Below are positions 24,176-33,138 of a DNA stretch of 64,000 bases, in pieces. Source of the DNA: Streptomyces solicavernae (GTDB lineage: Bacteria > Actinomycetota > Actinomycetes > Streptomycetales > Streptomycetaceae); NCBI RefSeq assembly GCF_029968095.1, contig NZ_JASCIR010000027.1, positions 1-64,000 on the forward strand, written 5' to 3'. A program made the translations under genes and the position numbers. The notes beneath the pieces are model-generated. The model ran no database searches, was not told the origin of the DNA, and saw only the letters and a program-made list of their open reading frames with translations. Each line of letters starts with the position of its first letter. Positions within the stretch are counted from its first letter, which is position 1.

Positions 24176-25831
24176 CTACTGCGTGCCGCCCGAGCCTCCG
24201 CCCGCGCTGCCCGAGTCGCCGCCGAGGTCGCCGATCCAGCCGGTGACCGTGGTGAACCAGTCGGAAAGCTGATCCCAGTAGTTCTTGCCGGTGCCGATCC
24301 ACTCCTGGAGCGGGGTCAGCTCCCAGATCAGCCAGCCCGCCACGAAGAGGATGACGAGCGTGAACAGGCACCCCTTGAGGCAGCCGAGGCCCGGGATGCG
24401 CATCGGGTTGGCGCTGCGGCGGCGCGGTTCGCGCGGCGGGCGGGGCTGCTGGGGCGGCGGCTGCTGCGGCGGCGCGTACCGCTGCGGCGGCTGCTGGGGC
24501 TGCGGCGCGGGCGCGTACCGCTGCGGCTGGTGCTGCTGCGGGGCCTGCTGCTGCGGGTAGCCGTACCCGGCCGGGGCCTGCTGGGGCGGGGGCTGGACCT
24601 GGCGCTGCGGACGGCGCCGGCGCAGCGGGTCCTGGCTCGGGTCGAGGTACTGCTGGACCTGCGTCTGCTCGTTGCGGTCACGCGCCGCGCGGAGCTGGTT
24701 CTCCCAGGGGTGCGGGCCCTCCGGCTCCGGCGGTCCCGGCGGCACCGGGGGCAGCATCGCCGTCGGGTCGGCGTCGCCCTGGCCGGCCGGTCCCGCGGGC
24801 CCGGTGTGCTGCATGACGCTGGTCGCGGCGTTGGGGTCGGCGTCGCCGTACGGGCCGGCGTTGTTCGGCAGCATCTGGGTGGGGTCGGCGGCGCCGGGGG
24901 TCTCGGGGACCGAGGCGGGCGCCGGGTCGGGGGCGAGCAGGGCGCCCACGCCCTCGGCGGCGGCGATCTGCGCGGAGTTCGCGTGCACGCCGATGCCCTC
25001 GGAGACGGTGCGCAGGCCGCGCGCCAGGTTCTCGGCGCTGGGCCGTTCGTCGGGGTTCTTGCGCAGGCAGCGCTCGATGACGGTCCACAGCGGCTCGGGA
25101 ATGGTGCTGGGGCGGCGCGGCTCCTCGCTGAGGTGCCGGTGCAGCACTTCGAGGGCGGTGCCGCCGGCGAACGGCGGGCGTCCGGTGACGAGTTCGTAGA
25201 GCAGGATGCCCGCGCCGTAGATGTCCACGGCGGAGGTCTGCGGGCGGCCCTCGGCGGACTCGGGCGCCACGTACGCGGGCGTGCCGACGAATTCGTGGGT
25301 GCGGGTCAGGCCCGGGGAGTCGGCGAGGCGGGCGATGCCGAAGTCGGTCAGCATCGGGCGCATGCCGCCGTCGTCCTCCTTGAGGAGCACGTTGGCCGGC
25401 TTGAGGTCGCGGTGCACTACGCCGTCGGCGTGGCTCGCGGCGAGCGCGTCGGCGATCTGCGCGGTCAGGAGGGCGGCCGCGACCGGGGTCATCGGGCCGT
25501 TCTCCCGGATGTACCGGTGCAGGTCGGGGCCGTCGACGAGGTCCATGACCAGGGCGAGGAGATCGCCCTCGACGACCAGGTCGCGGGTGCGGACGATGTT
25601 CTCGTGGGTCAGGCGGAGCAGCACGGAGCGTTCGCGCAGGAAGCGCATCACGACGTCCGCGTCGTTCGCCAGCTCCTCCTTGAGGACCTTGATCGCGACG
25701 GTCTCGCCGGGCTGCCCGGCCACTGCGGCCTCGGCGCCCGCCGTCTCCCGCTGGCGGGCTCGCCAGACGGTGCCCGTGGCGCCGCGTCCGAGCGGCTCCT
25801 CAAGCAGGTACTTGCTGCCTACCGGCCGCAC
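24176..25831 (-). CDS. pkaA: Membrane Ser/Thr protein kinase PkaA
   Basis: The 551-residue kinase has LGRGATGTV (14-22), Lys48 in VAIKVL, HRDLKPAN (140-147), DFG (163-165) and the APE-like APES. A long Pro/Gln-rich linker (QQAPQQHQPQRYAPAPQ) precedes one transmembrane helix (LFTLVILFVAGWLIWEL) and a Gly-rich tail. Size and position fit PkaA (about 543 residues) of S. coelicolor. The GTG start at 25831 has GGGAG eight bases before it. The gene is 227 bp upstream of pkaB on the same strand and divergent from the FHA gene. Confidence 0.93.
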   Translation of the reverse strand: MRPVGSKYLLEEPLGRGATGTVWRARQRETAGAEAAVAGQPGETVAIKVLKEELANDADVVMRFLRERSVLLRLTHENIVRTRDLVVEGDLLALVMDLVDGPDLHRYIRENGPMTPVAAALLTAQIADALAASHADGVVHRDLKPANVLLKEDDGGMRPMLTDFGIARLADSPGLTRTHEFVGTPAYVAPESAEGRPQTSAVDIYGAGILLYELVTGRPPFAGGTALEVLHRHLSEEPRRPSTIPEPLWTVIERCLRKNPDERPSAENLARGLRTVSEGIGVHANSAQIAAAEGVGALLAPDPAPASVPETPGAADPTQMLPNNAGPYGDADPNAATSVMQHTGPAGPAGQGDADPTAMLPPVPPGPPEPEGPHPWENQLRAARDRNEQTQVQQYLDPSQDPLRRRRPQRQVQPPPQQAPAGYGYPQQQAPQQHQPQRYAPAPQPQQPPQRYAPPQQPPPQQPRPPREPRRRSANPMRIPGLGCLKGCLFTLVILFVAGWLIWELTPLQEWIGTGKNYWDQLSDWFTTVTGWIGDLGGDSGSAGGGSGGTQ

Positions 25832-26420
25832 GTCATGCGCTCCCTGTCGATCTGGTCCTGCTGGTCTGGTGTCTGGTGTCTGGGGGTTGGTGTTTGGTGT
25901 CTGCTGTTTGGTGACTTGCTGTCCGGCTGTCTGGTGTCCGGCGGTCTTGCTGTCCGGCTGTCTTGTGTCCAGCTGTCTTGTGTCCAGCTGTCTTGTGTCC
26001 GGTGCCGATCACCGGAACGTCGTGGGCTTCCGCACGGGCCCCGACAAGTGTTCCGATCCACTGTAGTGCGGCCCGCCTGGCGCCGGTCTGGCGTTGTCTG
26101 CCCCGGCCCCACCCTCGTACACCTCCCTGTGAGTCCCGCGTACAAGCGGAACAGCGGCTGGAGGGGAAGACGTGCGACCGCGGGCGTTGGTTGCCACGGA
26201 CGTCCCGGACTGGACGTCCGCAACGATCTCATCCGGCCTGCGCAGGCACTTTTGCGAGCAGACCCAGCCAATCAAGATCACTTGGTGGTGGGTGGCGGGC
26301 GTGTTGTCAGTGCCAGGTGCGAGGATGCACAGCAGCACGGAGCCATGCCGTGTTCGGTGGGGGGAGTCACATGGGCCGTCCTCCTGCCGGGCACCCGCGC
26401 AGAAGGGACCGCTGACGGCG
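25832..26420. other. Divergent intergenic region between pkaA and the FHA gene
   Basis: About 590 bp without a convincing gene. The first part is a tract of degenerate repeats (see 25868-26005). The second part is less GC-rich and probably holds the promoter of the FHA gene, but no -10/-35 pair was assignable with confidence. Confidence 0.45.
25868..26005. repeat. Degenerate T/G-rich tandem repeats upstream of pkaA
   Basis: Units such as TGTCTTGTGTCCAGC (15 bp, near-perfect at the right end) and shorter TGGTGTCTG variants fill the interval. They are strikingly T-rich on one strand compared with the rest of the window. Confidence 0.75.
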
Positions 26421-29400
26421 ATGCAGATCCGGCTGTCTGTCCTCGGGCCGCCCGGCGGCCGGACCCCGCAGTCCGGCCAGGGCGCGCCGCCCCGTGCCTG
26501 TGACGTGCTGGTCACGGCGCCCACCGGCACCGCGCTCGCCGCCGTGGCCTCGGGCCTGGCGGCGGCCGCAGGGATCCCGGACGGCCCGGCGGTGGTGTAC
26601 GCGGGCACGGACCGCCTGGACGCCGCCACCGCGACGCTCGGCGAGCCCCCCTTGGTCGACGGCGCCGTGCTCTCCCTGCAGGGCCCGGCCGAGGCCGCCC
26701 CGTCCCTCGCGGGATCCACGGCCCGGCTGCATGTGGTCGCCGGCCCGGACGCGGGCGGCGTGCACCTGCTGCACGGCGGCCGGATCAGCATCGGCCGCGC
26801 CGCCGACGCGGACGTGCCGCTGGACGACCCGGACGTCTCCCGGCTGCACTGCGCGGTCACCGTCGGTGAGGACGGCCGCGTCTCCGTCGCCGACCTGGAC
26901 TCGACCAACGGCACGTCGGTCGACGGCCGCCCGGTGACCGACCGGCCGGTGCGGCTCTCGCCGGGGGCGCTGCTGCGGATCGGCGAGTCCACGCTGCGGC
27001 TCGGCGCCGCGCGGGACGAGGCGCCGCTTGCCGCCTTCGCGGACGGCGAGGGCCAGCTGCGGGTCGGCCCGGAGCCGGAACCGCCCACCGCGCGCGGCGC
27101 CCACGGCGGGCAGCCGCCTCTCGGGGCGACGGTCCGGGGGTACGGAGCGGCGGCCTCCCTCGCCGCCCGCACCGACGTCCCCAACCTTTCCGGGCTGCCC
27201 GACTCGGCCCGTTCGTACGGCGCGGGCGAGGACACCACGTACGCGCGCGGGGACACCACGTACGCGCGCGGGTTCTCCGCCGAGGGTTCGCTGGACCGGG
27301 CGGACGGGTTCAACTCCGGGGACGATGCGGGCGGTTCGGCAGGAGGACCGGCTCGCGGTTCGGCAGGAGGACCGGCTGACGGTTCGGCTCGCGCTTCGGC
27401 GGGCGCGCAGGTTCCCGCGGAGTCGTACGCGACAGCGCCCGGCGCGCCCGGCTCCGAAGGCGACGACGCCTACGAGCGGGGCCGGGCCGGGACGCCCCCG
27501 CGGGGCACGACCGTGCCGCGGCAGGTGCGCAGGCGCGGCGGGATCGGCGCGTGGGCGCGCCGCATCACCGGCGGCCGGACCGAGCGCGAGGAGGCGGGGG
27601 GCGTGCCGGAGGCGGCGCTCGCGCCCGTGGACCCGGCCGTCCCGGAGGCCTGGCCGGACCCGTCCGCGCTGCTGCTGACCGCGCTCGGACCCGGGCCCCG
27701 GCTGTGGGAGCGCGGACCGTCGCACCCCGAGGCGCTGGCCGTGCGGCTCGGCACGGCGGACCGCACGGCGCCCGACGGCGGACTGCTGCCGGCCGTGCCC
27801 GTGACGGTCGGGCTGCGCGAGGCGGGAGCGCTCGGCCTCGCCGGGCCCGGGCCGCGCCTGGCCGGGCTCGCCCGCGCGGCGCTCGCCCAGCTCGCCGCGC
27901 TGCACTCCCCCACCGACCTGGAGATCGTGCTGGTCAGCACGGACCGGGGGCGCAGCGTCGAGGAGCGCACCGCGCAGTGGTCCTGGCTCGGCTGGCTGCC
28001 GCACCTGCGCCCCGGCCACGGGCAGGACTGCCGACTGCTGCTGGCGTACGACCGCGAGCAGGCCGCAGCCCGGACCGGCGAGCTGCTGCGCCGCCTGGAC
28101 GAACACCTTCAGGAGACCTCCAGGTCGGAGAGCTCCAGGCCAGAGAGCTCCAGGCCGGAGGCCTCAAGGCCAGAGAGCTCCAGGCCGGAGAGCTCCAGGC
28201 CGGAGGCGGCGCCCCCGGAGGAGTCCATAGCCCCGGCCACCGCAGCCCCCGCCACGGCCACGTCGGCAGCCCCCACCACAGCCGCGCCGACAGCCCCGGC
28301 CGCCCCGGCAGCCCCGGTCGGCCAGGCCGCCGCCCCCGCCGCGGACGGCGGACCGTCGAGCATCCCCGGCCCCGCCTCCGCGGCCGGTCAACCGGCTTCG
28401 CAGCGGACCGGGTTCAGCGGGCCGCTCACCGTGCTCGTCGTCGACGGCGACCCGGGCTCGGCCGGGCTGCGGGAGGCGACGGTGCGGCTGACCGCCGAGG
28501 GTCCCGCGGCCGGTATCCATGTGCTGTGCCTCGCGGAGGCGCCCGCCGCCTCGCCCGCGTCCCCGATGACGGCGACGTACGAGGCGGCCTGCGCCGCGTC
28601 GCCCGCGTTCCGCGCGTGTGGCGCCGTGGCGTTGCTGAGCGGTGACGTGGCGACGGCGCTGCGGCTGCTGCGTACGTCGCAGGGGCGCCCCGTCGGCCAC
28701 GGCACCGTCGCCTCGGTGGACGCCGTGTCCGCCGCGTGGGCCGAGCGGTTCGCCCGCGCCCTGGCCCCGCTGCGCCCCGCGGACGCGGGCGGCGAGCGGC
28801 ACGCGCGCGTGGCCGCGCCCCTGCCCCAGGCGGCGCGCCTGCTGGACGAGTTGGGGCTCGCCCGCGCCACCCCGGCGTCCCTGCTGGCACGGTGGGCGGC
28901 GGCAACGGACGACCCCGAGGCGCTGGGCGGCCGCGCGCAGGCGGTGCTCGGCGCGGGCCCGCGCGGCCCGCTCTCCGCCGACCTCGCGGCGCACGGCCCG
29001 CACCTCCTGGCGGAGGGCCCGGCGGGCAGCGGGAGAACGGAACTGCTGCGGTCCATGGCCGCCGCGCTGGCCTCCGCGGAGCGGCCGGAGCGGCTGCGGC
29101 TCGTCCTGGTGGACGGCGCGGGCGGCGAGCGCGGGGACGGGCTGCGGGTCTGCACGGACCTGCCGCACGTGACGGCGCATCTGGCCGCCAACGAACCCGT
29201 ACGGATGCGGGAGTTCGCGCAGGCCCTGACGGCGGAGCTGAAGCGGCGGGCGGAGCTGCTCGGCCGGATCGACTTCACGGAGTGGCACGCCAAGCAGGTG
29301 GTGGCGCAGCGGCTGGTCCCGCAGCGCAGCCGGTCCGCGAGCAGGTCCGCGAGCGGGTCCGCCCGCGTCGTTCCCGGAGGCGCGGGGGACCTCTCCGGTG

Positions 29401-30050
29401 CCGGGGATCTGGACAGTCCGCCCAGTACGACGCTCAAGTTGCGGCCGCCGCAAGGGCGTTCGGCCTCCGGGGCGGGGCGCGCGGCGGGCGGTGCGGGCCG
29501 CGGCGCCGGGCAGCCGTCAGCCGTGGCGCAGCCGCAGCCGGAGTCTCCGCTGCCGCGCCTGGTGGTGGTCGTGGACGACCTGGACGCGCTGGTCGCCCCG
29601 GCGCTCGGCGCGCCCGGCCGGCCGTCGGCGGGTTCGGTGGTCCGCGCGCTTGAGGCCGTCGCGCGAGAGGGGGACCGGCTCGGGGTGCACCTGGTGGCGG
29701 CGTCCGGCCGACCGGAGCGTACGGCTCAGACGGAGCTCGCCCGCCGGGCCACCCTGCGGATCGCGCTCGACGCCCCCTCGGCGGCCCCGGAGGACCCGGC
29801 GCCCGGACGGGGCTGGCTGCACACGGCGGACGGCACGGAGACACCGTTCCAGGCGGGGCGAGTCACGGGGCGCATCCCGCGTACGTCCACGCTCCGGCCC
29901 ACGGCGGTCCCCCTGGAGTGGCACCGCATGGGCGATCCGCCGGAGCGGCGTCCGGTACGGGAGCTGGGCAACGGCCCGACGGACCTGGCCCTGCTCGCCA
30001 GCGCGCTGGAGCGGGCGGCATCGTCGTCCACGTCGGCCCCGGCGGGGTAG
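26421..30050 (+). CDS. FHA-domain protein with FtsK/SpoIIIE-like ATPase region
   Basis: This 1209-residue protein has an FHA domain (about 103-190: GRISIGRAADADVPLDD, SRLHC, STNGTSVDG) that reads phosphothreonine, a long low-complexity middle with SSRPE repeats (about 568-596), and a C-terminal P-loop region. Walker A is GPAGSGRTELLR (about 866-877), with Arg in place of the usual Lys. Walker B is LVVVVDDLDAL (about 1047-1057). The later pattern resembles FtsK/EccC ATPases. It is divergent from pkaA, so PkaA/PkaB probably phosphorylate it or a partner. Whether it hydrolyses ATP is doubtful given the Walker A change. The start ATG 26421 is chosen because the FHA-preceding N-terminus begins cleanly there. 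Confidence 0.82.
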   Translation: MQIRLSVLGPPGGRTPQSGQGAPPRACDVLVTAPTGTALAAVASGLAAAAGIPDGPAVVYAGTDRLDAATATLGEPPLVDGAVLSLQGPAEAAPSLAGSTARLHVVAGPDAGGVHLLHGGRISIGRAADADVPLDDPDVSRLHCAVTVGEDGRVSVADLDSTNGTSVDGRPVTDRPVRLSPGALLRIGESTLRLGAARDEAPLAAFADGEGQLRVGPEPEPPTARGAHGGQPPLGATVRGYGAAASLAARTDVPNLSGLPDSARSYGAGEDTTYARGDTTYARGFSAEGSLDRADGFNSGDDAGGSAGGPARGSAGGPADGSARASAGAQVPAESYATAPGAPGSEGDDAYERGRAGTPPRGTTVPRQVRRRGGIGAWARRITGGRTEREEAGGVPEAALAPVDPAVPEAWPDPSALLLTALGPGPRLWERGPSHPEALAVRLGTADRTAPDGGLLPAVPVTVGLREAGALGLAGPGPRLAGLARAALAQLAALHSPTDLEIVLVSTDRGRSVEERTAQWSWLGWLPHLRPGHGQDCRLLLAYDREQAAARTGELLRRLDEHLQETSRSESSRPESSRPEASRPESSRPESSRPEAAPPEESIAPATAAPATATSAAPTTAAPTAPAAPAAPVGQAAAPAADGGPSSIPGPASAAGQPASQRTGFSGPLTVLVVDGDPGSAGLREATVRLTAEGPAAGIHVLCLAEAPAASPASPMTATYEAACAASPAFRACGAVALLSGDVATALRLLRTSQGRPVGHGTVASVDAVSAAWAERFARALAPLRPADAGGERHARVAAPLPQAARLLDELGLARATPASLLARWAAATDDPEALGGRAQAVLGAGPRGPLSADLAAHGPHLLAEGPAGSGRTELLRSMAAALASAERPERLRLVLVDGAGGERGDGLRVCTDLPHVTAHLAANEPVRMREFAQALTAELKRRAELLGRIDFTEWHAKQVVAQRLVPQRSRSASRSASGSARVVPGGAGDLSGAGDLDSPPSTTLKLRPPQGRSASGAGRAAGGAGRGAGQPSAVAQPQPESPLPRLVVVVDDLDALVAPALGAPGRPSAGSVVRALEAVAREGDRLGVHLVAASGRPERTAQTELARRATLRIALDAPSAAPEDPAPGRGWLHTADGTETPFQAGRVTGRIPRTSTLRPTAVPLEWHRMGDPPERRPVRELGNGPTDLALLASALERAASSSTSAPAG
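28123..28207. repeat. In-frame 15-bp repeats in the FHA gene
   Basis: AGCTCCAGGCCGGAG-type units encode repeated SSRPE/ASRPE pentapeptides in the linker between the FHA and ATPase regions. Confidence 0.8.
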
Positions 30051-30068
30051 GCCCCACCGGGCCCCGCC
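30041..30068 (+). terminator. Hairpin at the end of the FHA gene
   Basis: GGCGGGG (30041-30047) pairs with CCCCGCC (30062-30068), overlapping the stop codon. Alternative pairings exist in this GC-rich stretch. Confidence 0.5.
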
Positions 30069-30242
30069 CACCCCTCCGACCGGCCCCACGAGCACGCGCG
30101 CCCGCAGTCCCAACCCCCCGCGCCCTCAAATCACGAGCCCATCACGATCCCCCCTCCCCCCTCGCAGGCGCTATTGCCCGCCCTCACACGCCGGGCGTAG
30201 ACCTGTGCGCACGGGACGCCGCTCGGACGGGACGGGGCAGTG

Positions 30243-31712
30243 ATGCGTACAACTCTGCGTACACGCAAGGCTGTTGGGGCCGGGAGAGCCACCGCCAGGG
30301 GAGTCACCACCGGCAGAGCCACCACCGGAAGAGCCACAGCAGGAAGAGCCACAGCAGGAAGAGCAGCCGTAGCGCTGCTCGCGCTCGGGGCGATGGTGCT
30401 CAGCGGATGCGGCAGCGGCAGCAGCGGTGAGAAGAGCGGCGGGGAGAAGGGGCAGGCCCCCGCCGAGCGGACCGTGCAGCTGCCCGAGCTGGACGGGCAG
30501 AAGGTGTCCGTCGCCGCCGTGTGGGGCGGGGCCGAGCGCGAGGTGTTCCTGCGGGTCCTCGACGAGTTCGAGAAGCGGACCGGCGCCGAGGTGTCCTTCG
30601 TACCGGCGCAGGACCCGATCATCGGCTTCCTTGAGTCGAAGGTCGCGGGCGGGGAGCCGCCGGACGTGGCGATGCTGCCGCAGGTCGGGGCGATCGAGCA
30701 GGCCGTGGCCAACAAGTGGGCCAAGCCGGTCGGGCCGAAGGCGCAGCAGCAGCTGAAGAAGAACTACGCCGAGGGCTGGCGGGAGCTCGGGGCGGTCGAC
30801 GGCAAGCAGTACGGGGTGTACTTCAAGGCCGCCAACAAGTCGCTGATCTGGTACAACACCGCCGTCATGAAGAACGCGGGCGCGCAGGAGCCCCAGACCT
30901 GGGACGAGTTCCTGCAGACGGCGCAGGCGATCTACGACTCGGGCATCGCCCCGGTGTCCGTCGGCGGCGCCGAGGCCTGGACGCTCACCGACTGGTTCGA
31001 GAACGTCTATCTGTCCCAGGCGGGGCCCGAGAAGTACGACCAGCTCGCCCGGCACGAGATCAAGTGGACCGACCCGTCCGTGAAGAAAGCGCTCAGCACG
31101 CTCGGCGAGCTGTTCGGCAGGGAGGAGCTCCTCGCGGGCGGTACGCGGGGCGCGCTCGGCACCGAGTTCCCCGAGTCGGTCAAGCAGACCTTCGTCGGCG
31201 GGGACCAGCCGAAGGCGGGCATGGTCTTCGAGGGTGACATGGTCTCGCTCGCGATCGCGGAGACGGACGCGAAGATCGGCACGGACGCGAAGGTCTTCCC
31301 GTTCCCGGCGGTCGACGGCGAGTCCCCGGCCGTGGTCGGCGGTGACGCGGCCGTCGCCCTGAAGGACACCAAGGGCGCACAGGCCCTGCTCACCTACCTC
31401 GCCTCGCCGGACGCGGCGGCGATCTGGGCGAAGGCGGGCGGCTTCGTCTCGCCGAACAAGAACCTGGACTTCGCGGCGTACCCGAACGACGTGCAGCGCG
31501 ACATCGCCAAGGCCCTGATCGCGGCGGGCGACGACATCCGCTTCGACATGTCCGACCAGGCCCCGCAGGCCTTCGGCGGCACGCCCGGCAAGGGCGAGTG
31601 GAAGGTGCTGCAGGACTTCCTGAAGAACCCGAAGGACGTCGAGGGCGCGCAGGCGGCACTGGAGGCCGCGGCAGCCAAGGCGTACAAGTCGCGCAAGTCA
31701 CACAAGGACTGA
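30243..31712 (+). CDS. Sugar ABC transporter solute-binding lipoprotein
   Basis: The 489-residue precursor has a lipobox (VLSGC) for lipid attachment and a family 1 extracellular solute-binding fold (EREVFLRVLDEFEKRTGAEV, PPDVAMLPQVGAIEQ, FEGDMVSLAIAE). It captures a carbohydrate outside the membrane for the two permeases encoded next. The N-terminus is odd: about 40 residues of TGRATAGRAT repeats precede the hydrophobic core, far longer than a normal n-region. The ATG at 30243 has GGGG upstream and follows directly on a GTG. No internal start replaces it. The ligand is unknown. Confidence 0.9.
   Translation: MRTTLRTRKAVGAGRATARGVTTGRATTGRATAGRATAGRAAVALLALGAMVLSGCGSGSSGEKSGGEKGQAPAERTVQLPELDGQKVSVAAVWGGAEREVFLRVLDEFEKRTGAEVSFVPAQDPIIGFLESKVAGGEPPDVAMLPQVGAIEQAVANKWAKPVGPKAQQQLKKNYAEGWRELGAVDGKQYGVYFKAANKSLIWYNTAVMKNAGAQEPQTWDEFLQTAQAIYDSGIAPVSVGGAEAWTLTDWFENVYLSQAGPEKYDQLARHEIKWTDPSVKKALSTLGELFGREELLAGGTRGALGTEFPESVKQTFVGGDQPKAGMVFEGDMVSLAIAETDAKIGTDAKVFPFPAVDGESPAVVGGDAAVALKDTKGAQALLTYLASPDAAAIWAKAGGFVSPNKNLDFAAYPNDVQRDIAKALIAAGDDIRFDMSDQAPQAFGGTPGKGEWKVLQDFLKNPKDVEGAQAALEAAAAKAYKSRKSHKD
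30281..30370. repeat. Repeats encoding the lipoprotein N-terminus
   Basis: The 15-bp unit GGAAGAGCCACAGCA and diverged copies encode the TGRAT/AGRAT pentapeptides ahead of the signal peptide core. Confidence 0.75.
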
Positions 31713-31716
31713 CACC

Positions 31717-33138
31717 GTGGCCTCGGAAGGAACACCGGCCACACCGCGTACGAGCACCACGAGCACCACAAGCCCGACAAGTCCCCCTAACCCCACCAGC
31801 CCCACCAGCCCCACCAGACCCACCAGCATCCGCGGGCGCGGGCGCAGGCGCCTCGCAGCCGTGGCATTCCTGCTGCCCGCGCTCGTGCTGCTCGGGGCGC
31901 TCGTGGTGTACCCGATCGGGTACTCGCTCCAGCGCAGCTTCTTCGACAAGTCCGGCGAGTTCACCGGGTTCGGCAACTACGTCACGCTGTTCACGGACGA
32001 CACGATCCTCACGGCGATCCGGAACAACGCGATCTGGGTGGTGCTCGCGCCAACCGTCGCGACCGCGCTCGGCCTGATCTTCGCGGTGCTCACCGAGCGG
32101 ATTCGCTGGGGCACGGCGTTCAAGCTGCTCGTGTTCATGCCGATGGCGATCTCGATGCTCGCCGCGGGCATCATCTTCCGCCTGGTGTACGAACAGGACC
32201 CGGACCGGGGCGCGTTGAACGCCGTATGGGTGGGCGTGCACGACACGTTCGCGGAGTCCTCGGCGTTTCCGAAGGCGCACCCGGGCCGGGAGTCGCCGCT
32301 GAAGCCGTCCGGCGACGGCGGTTTCGTCACGCGTACGACCGTCAAGGCCGGGGAACCGGTCGCGTTGCCGCTGCTCGGCGTACCCAAGAAGCGGATGCCG
32401 GACGACGCGGCACCGGCGCGGGCCGCCGCGGCCGAGCCCGGCAAGGTGACCGGCACGGCCTGGCAGGACTTCACGCTCGGCAAGGGCGTGGGCGAGCGCA
32501 ACGCCCCGGACGCCTCCGAGTCCGGCTATCCGGGCATCACCGTCGAGGCGGTCAGGGGCGGCGAGGTGGTGGACCGCACGACGGCCGCCGCCGACGGGAC
32601 GTTCACGCTGTCCGGCGCGGCCGACGGGGCGAGGCTCCGGCTCCCCGCAAGCAACTTCAAGGAGCCGTACAACGGCGTGGACTGGCTGGGTCCGGACAAG
32701 GTGCTGCCGTTCCTCGGGGTCAACTTCGTGACCCTGTCGGTGATTCTCGCGTACGTCTGGATGTGGGCGGGTTTCGCGATGGTGCTGATCGCCGCCGGGC
32801 TCGCGGGCATTCCGCGGGATCTGCTCGAAGCTGCGCGGGTGGACGGGGCGAACGAGTGGCAGGTGTTCCGGCGGGTGACGGTGCCGCTGCTCGCGCCGGT
32901 GCTCGCGGTGGTCCTGGTGACGCTGATGATCAACGTCCTGAAGATCTTCGACCTGGTCTTCATCATCGCGCCGGGCGACGTCCGCGACGACGCGAACGTG
33001 CTCGCGCTGCAGCTGTACAACTCCTTCGTGGACCGCGACTCCGGCGTCGCCAGCGCCATCGCGGTGCTGCTGTTCCTGCTGGTCGTCCCGATGATGGCGT
33101 TCAACGTACGACGCCTGCGCAGAGAGGTGCGGCGATGA
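31717..33138 (+). CDS. Sugar ABC transporter permease with large external insert
   Basis: The 473-residue MalF-type permease has a Thr/Ser/Pro repeat N-terminus, about six transmembrane helices and the EAA loop (EAARVDGANEWQVFRRV) that contacts the ATPase. Between helices 3 and 4 an insert of about 150 residues (near 170-320) faces outward; its part GYPGITVEAVRGGEV with DGTFTLSG resembles a carboxypeptidase-regulatory-like beta sandwich. MalF of enteric bacteria also has an external domain but of another type. The GTG start lies four bases after the lipoprotein stop. Confidence 0.88.
   Translation: MASEGTPATPRTSTTSTTSPTSPPNPTSPTSPTRPTSIRGRGRRRLAAVAFLLPALVLLGALVVYPIGYSLQRSFFDKSGEFTGFGNYVTLFTDDTILTAIRNNAIWVVLAPTVATALGLIFAVLTERIRWGTAFKLLVFMPMAISMLAAGIIFRLVYEQDPDRGALNAVWVGVHDTFAESSAFPKAHPGRESPLKPSGDGGFVTRTTVKAGEPVALPLLGVPKKRMPDDAAPARAAAAEPGKVTGTAWQDFTLGKGVGERNAPDASESGYPGITVEAVRGGEVVDRTTAAADGTFTLSGAADGARLRLPASNFKEPYNGVDWLGPDKVLPFLGVNFVTLSVILAYVWMWAGFAMVLIAAGLAGIPRDLLEAARVDGANEWQVFRRVTVPLLAPVLAVVLVTLMINVLKIFDLVFIIAPGDVRDDANVLALQLYNSFVDRDSGVASAIAVLLFLLVVPMMAFNVRRLRREVRR

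Noticed and set aside
26009-27313. Minus-strand frame over the start of the FHA gene
   Set aside because: The composition is low-complexity Ser/Pro/Arg and it opposes a well-supported FHA domain.
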